In this document: piece by piece, positions 1 to 6,864 of the stretch | Layout: every line of letters begins with the position of its first letter | Numbering within the stretch: the stretch's first letter is position 1 | Source of the DNA: Streptacidiphilus melanogenes | GTDB lineage: Bacteria > Actinomycetota > Actinomycetes > Streptomycetales > Streptomycetaceae | Assembly: GCF_000787835.1 (NCBI RefSeq) | Contig: NZ_BBPP01000001.1 | Coordinates: 230,036 to 267,337 of the forward strand | Direction of reading: 5' to 3' | Length of the DNA stretch: 37,302 bases | Translations under genes and position numbers: made by a program | The notes under the pieces: generated by a model | Databases searched by the model: none | What the model saw: the letters and a program-made list of their open reading frames with translations, nothing else | Told to the model about the DNA's origin: nothing

Positions 1-56
1 GGGGGGCGGGGGTGGGAGGCGGTGGGCGGGGTGGGGGGGGGGGGGCACCCCGGGGG

Positions 57-89
57 GGGCCCCCGCCTGTGCGTGACGGACGGGGGCCC
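57..89 (-). terminator. GC-rich hairpin after the amino-sugar operon
   Basis: A perfect 9-bp inverted repeat (GGGCCCCCG at 57-65, CGGGGGCCC at 81-89) with a 15-nt loop lies about 65 bp past the stop codon of the hexosaminidase gene. There is no U tract, which is usual for actinomycete hairpin terminators. The role is inferred from position and stem strength. Bases 1-60 are extremely G-rich and of low complexity. Confidence 0.5.
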
Positions 90-153
90 GGCTCGGGGAT
101 CAGGTCCCGGCCTGCGTCAAAGGCCGCGTCAGCGGGCCTGCGTACGGACGGGC

Positions 154-1764
154 TCAGGAACCCGCCGGCCAGCTGATCTGGGTGGAGTGGTAGTAGTTCA
201 CCCCCATCGCCTTCCAGCGCGGGCCCTGCGCGCCGAGCCGCGCGTCGAAAGCGGTCTGGCTGTGGGTGGACCAGGGCGACCAGCCGAGCTCGGCGAGGGC
301 GGGGAGGCGGGGGAAGGCCATGTAGTCGATGTCGGCCGAGGTGACGATGGTCTCCGTCCACAGCGGGCCCTCCACGCCCGCGACCTCCGAGCCGGTGACG
401 CCGGTCAGGTAGTTGCCCGGGTCCCAGCCGTAGGCGGTGTTGACGTCGATCAGGCCCGCCCAGGTCTGGCCGAGCTTGGTGCGGTGGTTGTACTTCATGT
501 CCAGGTAGGCGTGGTTGGCGGGGGACATCACGACCTTGGTGCCGTTGGCCGCCGCGGCGGCCAGGTTCGGGGCGCTGGTCGTGGTGTCCCAGAACTGGGC
601 CTGCGCGCCCGCGGGCGGGGTGCCCGCGTCGGCGATGTTGTGCCAGCCCATCACGGACTTGCCGTGCGCGGTGACGATCTGCTCAACCTTGCCGATGAAC
701 GTCGCGTAGTCCGACGCCGAGGTCGAACTGGCCTCGTCCCCGCCGATGTGGAGGTAGGGGCCCGGGGTCAGCGCGGCGAGCTCGCCGAGCACCTGGTCCA
801 CGAAGGTGTATGTGAGCGGCAGCGACACGCACAGCGAGCTGAACCCCACGTTGGTGCCGGTGTAGAGGGAGGGGGCCACCCCGTTGCAGTTGAGCGGCGC
901 GTAGGAGGCGAGCGCGGCGTTGGTGTGACCCGGCATGTCGATCTCGGGGACGACGGTCATGAAGCGGGAGGCGGCATAGGCGACCACGGCGGAGTAGTCG
1001 GCCTGGGTCCAGTAGCCGCCCGGGCCGCCGCCGACCTCGGTGCTGCCGCCGTAGACGGCCAGGTTGGGCCAGCTGTTGATCGCGATGCGCCAGCCCTGGT
1101 CGTCACTCAGGTGCAGATGCAGGTAGTTGATCTTGTAGAGGGCCAACTCGTCGACGTAGCGCTCGACCTGGGCCACGGTGAAGAAGTGACGGGCGAGGTC
1201 CAGCATCGCCCCCCGGTATCCGAACCGCGGGTAGTCCAGGATCGTGCCGCCGGCGACCGTCCAAGGGCCCGGTTGCACCGTCGGGCTCATCACCGCGCCG
1301 GGCAGCAGCTGCAGCAGCGTCTGCACCCCGTGGAAGAGCCCCGCGGCCTGCTGTGCCTGGATCAGCACACCGGTGCGGCTCACCGTCAGCTGGTAGCCCT
1401 CGGCTCCGACGGTCGCCGGTGCGCCGGAGAGGGAGAGCGCGATCGTACCGGGGCTGGTCGCCCCCACCGTGAGCGGGAGCGCGTAGCCGGTGGAGGCACG
1501 CAGGATCCCGGCGAGGTAGCCGCCGGTGCCGGCGTCGTCCGAGGTGAGGGTGGCCCCGGCGGGCAGGGTGAACGTCGTGCCGTTCGCGGTCTCGCTGACC
1601 GGGGCCGGCACGACGGTGTCCGGGAAGGCGCTCGCTGCCGTGGCCGGGCCCGCGCCGGAGCTGAGGCCGGCGCAGACGAGACCGAGGGCGGTCAGCACCA
1701 CGACGAACAGGCGGCGCAGGAACAGGCGGCGCAGGACCGGGCGGGACGCAGCGGATCGCGACAT
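154..1764 (-). CDS. Secreted beta-N-acetylhexosaminidase (GH20)
   Basis: Removes terminal GlcNAc or GalNAc from chitin-derived and other oligosaccharides outside the cell. The 536-aa product starts with an arginine-rich signal peptide whose LRRLFLR resembles a twin-arginine motif, followed by a hydrophobic stretch and an Ala-rich cleavage region near residue 45. A GH20b-type N-terminal domain precedes the TIM barrel. Family motifs seen are LARHFF, HLHLSDDQGWRI, PEIDMPGH and the catalytic pair D343-E344 in HIGGDEAS. The Asp polarises the substrate acetamido group and the Glu is the acid. The ATG at 1764 was chosen because the signal peptide follows it; the open frame continues upstream only inside the neighbouring gene. 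It lies 8 bp after the GH2 gene, so the two are one transcript. A 15-bp direct repeat at 1706-1735 duplicates the Arg-rich part of the signal peptide. Confidence 0.93.
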   Translation of the reverse strand: MSRSAASRPVLRRLFLRRLFVVVLTALGLVCAGLSSGAGPATAASAFPDTVVPAPVSETANGTTFTLPAGATLTSDDAGTGGYLAGILRASTGYALPLTVGATSPGTIALSLSGAPATVGAEGYQLTVSRTGVLIQAQQAAGLFHGVQTLLQLLPGAVMSPTVQPGPWTVAGGTILDYPRFGYRGAMLDLARHFFTVAQVERYVDELALYKINYLHLHLSDDQGWRIAINSWPNLAVYGGSTEVGGGPGGYWTQADYSAVVAYAASRFMTVVPEIDMPGHTNAALASYAPLNCNGVAPSLYTGTNVGFSSLCVSLPLTYTFVDQVLGELAALTPGPYLHIGGDEASSTSASDYATFIGKVEQIVTAHGKSVMGWHNIADAGTPPAGAQAQFWDTTTSAPNLAAAAANGTKVVMSPANHAYLDMKYNHRTKLGQTWAGLIDVNTAYGWDPGNYLTGVTGSEVAGVEGPLWTETIVTSADIDYMAFPRLPALAELGWSPWSTHSQTAFDARLGAQGPRWKAMGVNYYHSTQISWPAGS

Positions 1765-1772
1765 GTCGGCCC

Positions 1773-4643
1773 TCACCCCGCCACCGTGTCGCTCTTGGCG
1801 ACGTTCCACCCCGAGAGGCTCACGACCGGCGTCGCGCCCTGCAGGTCCGCCGAGTTGTAGCTCGCCGTGAGCGTCTCCGACTCGCCCGGCCACAGGGTGA
1901 CGTCGTTGTCGCTCCAGATCGATGACTGCAGCTCGTTGTCGCCGGACAGCTCCGTTCCGCTCGCCGTTCCGCGGCGCAGGTCGGCACGGAGGAAGAAGCC
2001 GACGGCGGGCGCGGTGGAGGTGTTCGTGACAGTGACCGTCACCAGCCTGTCGGAGCCGTTCGGGCCCGCCTGGTTGCTCGTGGCGGCGGTGACGGACACG
2101 GTCGCCGGAGCCAGGTTGCGCAGTGCGGTCAGGTTGGCGTACGAGGACATGGACGCCTGCGGCTGGCCGATGGTCTTGTTCCAGTTGACGACGTCGGACG
2201 TGGTGTTGTTCCAGTAGACGTTGCGGTCCACCAGCGCTCCGTTCTGACGCAGCAGCAGTTCGACGAAGTAGACCGTGCCCGAGGCCGTCGGGATCTTCGG
2301 CGTGAGCACCTTGTTCCGCACCTGCTGGGAGGCGAGGGAGAACGAGCCGCTGGTCCGGTCGTCGAGCAGGGAACCGGCGGTGTTGTAGACCTTCGCCTCG
2401 ACGGTCAGTCCACTCTGCGCCGTGCCGCCGAGGTTGTCCACGGTCACGGTGTCGTTGTCGAGGGCGTAGAGGGCGTGCAGCGGACGGTTGGCCTTCTGTG
2501 CGCCGAAGTAGGCGCCGGCCTGGTCGCCGTCGTTGTTCCACAGCGACCACAGCAGCGTCGGCCAGCCCTTGTTGATCTGCCAGTAGACGGTGCCGGTGGC
2601 CGGTGCGGCGGTGTTGGTGGAGTGGTCGACGAAGGCCTCGAACTGGGCGCGGGTGTCCTCGTAGTTCTGGACCTGCGCCTCCTCGACGTACTGAGCGAGG
2701 CTGGTGGGTGCGCCGTAGCGGTCCGTCACGGCCTGGTCGAGGTTGTAGTCGGTGCCGAAGTGGTAGCCGGTGTGCCGGGTGCCCTCGTAGTTGTCGTGGT
2801 ACTGGTTGGCCCCGGGGCTCTGCCACAGCGCGGTCTGGTCGGCGGCGGACAGGAAGCGGTTGATCGAGTCGAGAGTGGGGATGGTGTTGCCCGCGCTCTG
2901 CTCGCTGTCGAAACCCCAACTGCCGCCCGCGTTGGTCAGGGTGGAGTCGCCGCTGTCCTCGTGGCTGGTGTCGTACCAGTAGCTGGGCGGCACCCAGTCG
3001 TACGGGCCCTCCTTCTCACCCGAAGCACCGAGCTGCGGGCTGGAGTTGTACTCGGCGGAGGAGATGAACGGTCCGGTGTAGTCGGCCGCGGCGAAGCCCT
3101 TCAGGGCCAGGCTCTCCTGCGTCGCGGTGGGCGCGTTGTCGCTCCACTGGAAGCTGAACACCGAGGGGTGGTTGCGCAGCACCTGTCCGACCGACTGGGC
3201 CGTCAGCTGGTAGTTCGCCTGCTGGGCGGTGGTGTAGCTGGTGTTCTCCCAGAAGTCGCAGCACTGGTAGCCGGCGTTGACCAGGATGCCGGCGGCGTCC
3301 ATCTGCTGGTACCAGTCGGCGGGCATCAGGTGGCCCTCCAGACGGATGGTGTTCACGCCCATCGCCTTGAACAGCCCGATCTGCTTGGCGGTGTCGGCCG
3401 GGTCGTAGCGCAGGAAGAGATCCGGATCCCAGCCGCCGCCGCGGATCACCAGCGGCACGTTGTCGATCCTGAACGCCCGGACGCCGCTCGGCGCCATCGT
3501 TCCGGCGGCCGTCAGGGAGGAGGTGACGGTGCGGATGCCGAAGGTCTCGCTGGTCGTGTCGAGTGTGGCGCCGTTCTGGACGACGGAGGTGGACAGCGTG
3601 TAGAGCGGCTGTCCGCCCAGCTGGTACGGCCACCAGATCTGCGGGGAGGCGATGGTGAGGGAGGGGAAGGCGCTGGGCGTGAAGGTCACCGTCTGCGTGC
3701 TGCCGGCCGGGACCGTCACGCTCTGGCTCACCGTGATCGGTGTGCCGCCGGTTCCGGGCGGGGTGACGGTCGCGTCGACCGTGCCGGTCTGCGCCGTGCT
3801 GCTGGTGTTGGTGACGGCGGCCTTGACGGTGAGGGCGGAGCTGGAGAGATCGGCCGCGGTGTCCTGGTCGACGTGGGCGTCACCGATGACCAGCGGTCCG
3901 CCGGTCTGGAGCTGGACCGGGAACTGGATGCCGGTGTTGTTGTCGGGAGGGATCTGCGACCAGTCGACGTCGTCGAGGGTCGGCATCGTGGTCGGGTTGT
4001 TCGGATAGACCTCGACGGCGACGGAGTTGGCGCCGGAACGGAGCAGCTTCGTCACGTCGAGGGCGCTGCGGGCGTAGTCGCCGCTGATGGTGGCGGAGGT
4101 GGCGACCTCGGTGCCGTTGACCCACACGTCCGCCTGTCCGACGACGCCATTGATGATCAGCTTGGCGTCCTGGCCTGCGGGCGGCGCGGTGAAGTCCGTG
4201 CGGTACCACCAGGGGACGGAGAACTGGGCGATGGTGTCCGCGCCCACCTTGGTCATCTGGCCGAAGCAGGACTTCATGGTGGTGGAGTAGAAGACGTTCG
4301 GGCAGGAGCCGTTCTGCAGCAGGGCGTTGATCTCGGTCCCGGGCGCGCCGCCGCCGTCGTTGCCGACGGAGAGCCAGCCTGCGGTGCTGAAGCCGGGGGT
4401 GGAGATGGCAGCCCCGCCCTGGGTCGCGGTGGCGGAGGTGAGCACCCTCCACCCCGTGCCGGCGCCGAGGTTGCTGATGGCGGTGGACCCGGTGGCGGGA
4501 TCGGCGAAGGCGGCGGGTGCCGCTGCCTGAGTCCCGTGGGAGGCGGGGGAGTTGTGGGCGGTGCCGGGTGCGGCGAGGGAGACGGCGGCGAGACAGGCCG
4601 CGGCGGCAAGGACTCCGGTGCGTGGGGCTCGTACTAAGGACAT
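1773..4643 (-). CDS. csxA: Secreted exo-beta-D-glucosaminidase (GH2, CsxA type)
   Basis: Releases GlcN from the non-reducing end of chitosan oligosaccharides (EC 3.2.1.165 family). The 956-aa protein has an Ala-rich Sec signal peptide (about residues 1-30), a GH2 sugar-binding domain, immunoglobulin-like domains, a central TIM barrel and C-terminal beta domains. The proposed nucleophile is E581 in SWGFDSEQSAG. The acid/base position is D502 in WSDNAPT. Asp in place of the usual Asn-Glu pair is the hallmark of the GlcNase subfamily and argues against beta-mannosidase or beta-galactosidase. The C-terminal CBM35 of the longer Amycolatopsis CsxA seems absent, since the protein ends in SGWNVAK plus a few residues. 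A GAGAGGGG ribosome site sits about 9 nt before the ATG. It is first in the operon with the GH20 gene. Endo-beta-mannosidase remains a weaker alternative. Confidence 0.88.
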   Translation of the reverse strand: MSLVRAPRTGVLAAAACLAAVSLAAPGTAHNSPASHGTQAAAPAAFADPATGSTAISNLGAGTGWRVLTSATATQGGAAISTPGFSTAGWLSVGNDGGGAPGTEINALLQNGSCPNVFYSTTMKSCFGQMTKVGADTIAQFSVPWWYRTDFTAPPAGQDAKLIINGVVGQADVWVNGTEVATSATISGDYARSALDVTKLLRSGANSVAVEVYPNNPTTMPTLDDVDWSQIPPDNNTGIQFPVQLQTGGPLVIGDAHVDQDTAADLSSSALTVKAAVTNTSSTAQTGTVDATVTPPGTGGTPITVSQSVTVPAGSTQTVTFTPSAFPSLTIASPQIWWPYQLGGQPLYTLSTSVVQNGATLDTTSETFGIRTVTSSLTAAGTMAPSGVRAFRIDNVPLVIRGGGWDPDLFLRYDPADTAKQIGLFKAMGVNTIRLEGHLMPADWYQQMDAAGILVNAGYQCCDFWENTSYTTAQQANYQLTAQSVGQVLRNHPSVFSFQWSDNAPTATQESLALKGFAAADYTGPFISSAEYNSSPQLGASGEKEGPYDWVPPSYWYDTSHEDSGDSTLTNAGGSWGFDSEQSAGNTIPTLDSINRFLSAADQTALWQSPGANQYHDNYEGTRHTGYHFGTDYNLDQAVTDRYGAPTSLAQYVEEAQVQNYEDTRAQFEAFVDHSTNTAAPATGTVYWQINKGWPTLLWSLWNNDGDQAGAYFGAQKANRPLHALYALDNDTVTVDNLGGTAQSGLTVEAKVYNTAGSLLDDRTSGSFSLASQQVRNKVLTPKIPTASGTVYFVELLLRQNGALVDRNVYWNNTTSDVVNWNKTIGQPQASMSSYANLTALRNLAPATVSVTAATSNQAGPNGSDRLVTVTVTNTSTAPAVGFFLRADLRRGTASGTELSGDNELQSSIWSDNDVTLWPGESETLTASYNSADLQGATPVVSLSGWNVAKSDTVAG

Positions 4644-4662
4644 GGTGCACTACCCCTCTCTT

Positions 4663-4682
4663 GTTAAGTTAATTAACTTAAC
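4663..4682. promoter_or_regulatory. Perfect 20-bp palindromic operator of the csxA operon
   Basis: GTTAAGTTAA followed by its exact complement TTAACTTAAC forms a 20-bp palindrome, strikingly AT-rich in this genome. It lies about 20 bp upstream of the csxA start and overlaps the predicted -10 box, so it is well placed to repress. Sugar-responsive ROK or LacI family repressors commonly use such sites. It matches neither the DasR site (ACTGGTCTAGACCAGT-like) nor, as far as I recall, the CsnR box. The cognate regulator is not in the window. Confidence 0.75.
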
Positions 4683-4704
4683 TTTGCCCGAGCGGAGAGG
4701 GCAA
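4675..4704 (-). promoter_or_regulatory. Candidate promoter of the csxA operon
   Basis: On the minus strand a TTGCCC -35-like box (4699-4704) and a TAAGTT -10-like box (4675-4680) are separated by 18 bp. Transcription would start near 4668, giving a leader of about 25 nt. The -10 box lies inside the 20-bp palindrome. Call by inspection only. Confidence 0.45.
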
Positions 4705-4750
4705 GAGGCGGGGAGGCCGGAGTGCGGTCCTTCGTCGTGGACGTCGTCGG

Positions 4751-4951
4751 TCAGGCTGCGGCGGCCATCTCCTGGACGCGGGCACGGCTCTCCGCGCTGC
4801 GCGCGGAGAGGTAGGCGTCCAGGAGCAGCGCATAGCGCTCGCGCTCGGAGGGCGTGAGCGCACGGCCGCGCGCGCCCTGAACGAGGGCGCGGATACGGGC
4901 GTTGGCCACCTCCACGGGGGAGAGCGGCGTGAGGACGTGCGCGTTCAACAT
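4751..4951 (-). CDS. Small hypothetical protein, 66 aa
   Basis: I do not recognise the family. The product is Ala/Arg-rich and probably all-helical, with a heptad-like pattern in LALLLDAYLSARS-like sequence and no membrane segment or cysteine. Codon third positions are strongly G/C, as in neighbouring genes, and no convincing competing frame exists. It sits upstream of, and in the same direction as, the csxA operon but is separated from it by the promoter and palindrome, so it is probably a separate unit. It is divergent from the GNAT gene. Small helical ORFs like this are common and rarely annotated in streptomycetes. Confidence 0.5.
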   Translation of the reverse strand: MLNAHVLTPLSPVEVANARIRALVQGARGRALTPSERERYALLLDAYLSARSAESRARVQEMAAAA

Positions 4952-5071
4952 GGGAGAAATCTATCGGTCGGGACTGACAACGCGCCTGCGAGTATTCTCG
5001 GCGGGGGTTGAAGACGGCCCGGGCGGGGAAAAGGAGTTGGCCGACACCGCCCCGCGTGGTCGGATCGGAGG

Positions 5072-5683
5072 GTGGAGACCCCCGAGATTCTGCGGACCGA
5101 GCGGCTGCGGCTGCGGCGCTTCACCCGCGCGGCGCGGGACCTCGACGCACTCGCCGCGCTGCACGGCGACCCCGAGGTGATGCGGCGCATCGACGACGGC
5201 CGTCCCGTGCCGCGTGGAGCCGTCGCCGAGCGAACCCTCCCCGCCATCCTGCGCGAGTACGACGAACCACCGTCGGGGACGGGCTGTTTCGCCGCGGAGA
5301 GCCGGGCCGACGGCCGCTTCCTCGGCTGGTTCGCGCTGCGGCCCCCGACCGGCGTGGGGCTCGACACCGGACCGGGCAGCGGCGGCGATCTCGAGCTCGG
5401 CTACCGCCTGCTGCCCGCCGAGTGGGGCCACGGCCACGCGACCGAGGGAGCCCGCGCGCTCGTCCGCCACGCCTTCACCGCCCTCGGCGCCGAACGCGTC
5501 GTCGCGACGACGATGACGGTCAACACCGCGTCGCGGCGGGTGCTGGAGAAGGCCGGCCTGGCCCTGGTGCGGGTCTTCTTCGAGGAGTGGCCGGAGTACA
5601 TCGAGGGCGCGGAGCACGGCGACGTGGAGTACGCCCTCTCCCGGGACGCGTGGGCGGCGCGAGCCGGGGCGCCGACGTCGTGA
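5072..5683 (+). CDS. GNAT-family N-acetyltransferase (RimJ/RimL-like)
   Basis: A 203-aa acetyl-CoA-dependent acetyltransferase of the RimJ/RimL/YdaF branch. It opens with the typical TERLRLRRF strand. A beta-strand with FLGWFALRP, the ELGYRLLPAEWGHGHATEGARALVRHAF segment (acetyl-CoA-binding region) and the NTASRRVLEKAGL helix follow in canonical order. The GTG at 5072 is preceded by GGAGG, though the spacing is short. The substrate cannot be read from sequence; members acetylate ribosomal protein N-termini, antibiotics or small amines. It stands alone, divergent from the 66-aa gene and convergent with the frameshifted gene downstream. Confidence 0.85.
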   Translation: METPEILRTERLRLRRFTRAARDLDALAALHGDPEVMRRIDDGRPVPRGAVAERTLPAILREYDEPPSGTGCFAAESRADGRFLGWFALRPPTGVGLDTGPGSGGDLELGYRLLPAEWGHGHATEGARALVRHAFTALGAERVVATTMTVNTASRRVLEKAGLALVRVFFEEWPEYIEGAEHGDVEYALSRDAWAARAGAPTS

Positions 5684-5740
5684 GCACTGCCGTGCCCTGC
5701 GCCGCCCGTGGCGGAGTCGACCGGCACCGGCTCGCGCACA

Positions 5741-5894
5741 GGTCTGTCCTGTGGATCGGGCCGGACCCTGGACTCCCCTGGCCTTCGGCCGGGGGCACCC
5801 CTCCTCTCCGCCTTGCGGTCCACGCTCCCTGGCGTCGTGGGCCCACGCGGCGGAGCCGCAGGGGCCGCCGTCGGCCTGATCCACAGGACAGGCC
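5741..5894. repeat. Intergenic element with about 24-bp terminal inverted repeats
   Basis: Two near-perfect inverted arms end a 154-bp segment. The left arm is GGTCTGTCCTGTGGATCGGG from 5741, and the right arm read on the minus strand is GGCCTGTCCTGTGGATCAGG from 5894; they match at 18 of these 20 positions. The interior has further small GC hairpins. It fills the gap between two convergent genes. It could be a MITE or REP-like mobile repeat or a large bidirectional terminator. I see no clear target-site duplication and no other copy in the window. Confidence 0.6.
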
Positions 5895-5930
5895 CCGCCC
5901 TGCTCCTCGTCCGGTCGGGCCGACCGCGCC

Positions 5931-6717
5931 TCATGTCGCCCTCGGTGGGGGAGGGGCGGCAACCGGCCGGGACCAGCCCGAGGGGCGGGGTGGCTGGCGT
6001 TCGTTCAGTTGGCGGCGGCATTCGGTTGCGAGATGCGGGTAGGCCGAGCCGATGGCCTCGTAGACACGACGGCGGAGGAGCTGTTCGGCCTCGATGCGGC
6101 CGGTGGTGCCGTGGAGCCCGTCGAGGACGGCGTCGTAGTCGGTGAGGGCGTGGCGCAGGTAGTTGACCTGCCAGCGGCGCAGCGCGCCGGGCTCGGCGGC
6201 GTCGATCCGGGCCGGGGCCGCCGGGTGCTGGTCGCCGAGGCGGCACGCGCGCCGGGCGTCGCGCTCGTTGCGATGGACGACGGCGCGGCGGGTGAGGCAC
6301 TCCGGCGCGAGCCGGGGGACGCGGATGTGCAGGCCCGCGACCTCGGCCAGGATGGCTCGGCGTCGGCGATCCGACGCTGCGCGGGAGCAGGCCGCCCGCC
6401 GGGAGGCGGCGCTCGCGAGTGCGGCGAAGGCGTCGGTCGCCTCGGCGGACTCGACGCGTGCGGCGGAGTAGCGTCGGGAGGGCGCGGCGGCGCGGGTTGC
6501 GCACGGTCAGGTCGGGCGCGCCGAGCAACTTGGCGACCATGCTGGGTGTCCAGCCGCGGTGGCGCAGGTCCGCGAGCGAGAGATGGCGCAGCTCGTGCCC
6601 GGTGGCGGGCGACGTAGGAAGGCTCGGGTCCAGGCGCGAGTCCAGGTGCGGGTTCGGGTCCGGGTGCGGGTTCGGGTCCGGGCTCGGGCTCCGGTCCGGG
6701 GGAGTGTGGGCGTTCAT
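5931..6717 (-). pseudogene. Frameshifted streptomycete hypothetical gene
   Basis: The start at 6717 opens a frame encoding a Pro/Asp/Asn-rich N-terminus, then LSLADLRHRGWTPSMVAKLLGAPDL and NPRRR. Beyond about 6485-6500 the coding signal moves to another frame that reads RRYSAARVESAEATDAFAAL, then VPRLAPECLTRRAVVHRNERDA, WQVNYLRHALTDYD and LATECRRQLNE, ending at the stop at 5931. Together the pieces match, from memory, a full-length family in Streptomyces with the layout GW-x5-LLG-x-PD, NP..R..P, RVE-AEA, WQVNYLRH. The total length is 3n+1, so one extra base in the GC-rich CGC run around 6490 explains it. This is either a true frameshift or a sequencing error. Function is unknown. An 18-bp tandem repeat (6646-6681) encodes the Pro-Asp/Asn N-terminal repeats. 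Confidence 0.65.
6646..6681. repeat. 18-bp tandem repeat, two exact copies
   Basis: GTGCGGGTTCGGGTCCGG occurs twice head to tail (6646-6663 and 6664-6681), flanked by degenerate copies. On the minus strand it encodes a PDPNPH hexapeptide repeat in the N-terminus of the frameshifted gene. The unit length is a multiple of three, so copy number changes would keep frame. Confidence 0.8.
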
Positions 6718-6771
6718 GGCGACCCCGACGGTTGGCGCGGTTGCGTGCGTGGTCCGGTCTAGCGGGGCCCA

Positions 6772-6800
6772 CTGACAGCGTCCGCGCCAGCGACTAGAGT
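6772..6800 (+). promoter_or_regulatory. Candidate promoter for the aldehyde dehydrogenase gene
   Basis: CTGACA (6772-6777) and TAGAGT (6795-6800) are separated by exactly 17 bp, a good match to the streptomycete housekeeping -35 and TANNNT -10. Transcription would start near 6807, leaving a leader of about 58 nt. That leader is AT-rich and could hold a regulator site, but I see no clear dyad. Confidence 0.55.
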
Positions 6801-6864
6801 CGAGAAGTCAAGAGTCATGTGACATTGCATTCAGCTGACAGCATTTCCGGCAGGAGGCACGACG

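Noticed and set aside
22-1860. 612-codon plus-strand frame opposite the hexosaminidase
   Set aside because: Begins in the G-rich low-complexity tract and contains no motif, while the opposite strand has the GH20 catalytic pair.
4640-4720. DasR-type operator upstream of the amino-sugar operon
   Set aside because: The palindrome there is GTTAAGTTAA-based and does not resemble ACTGGTCTAGACCAGT.
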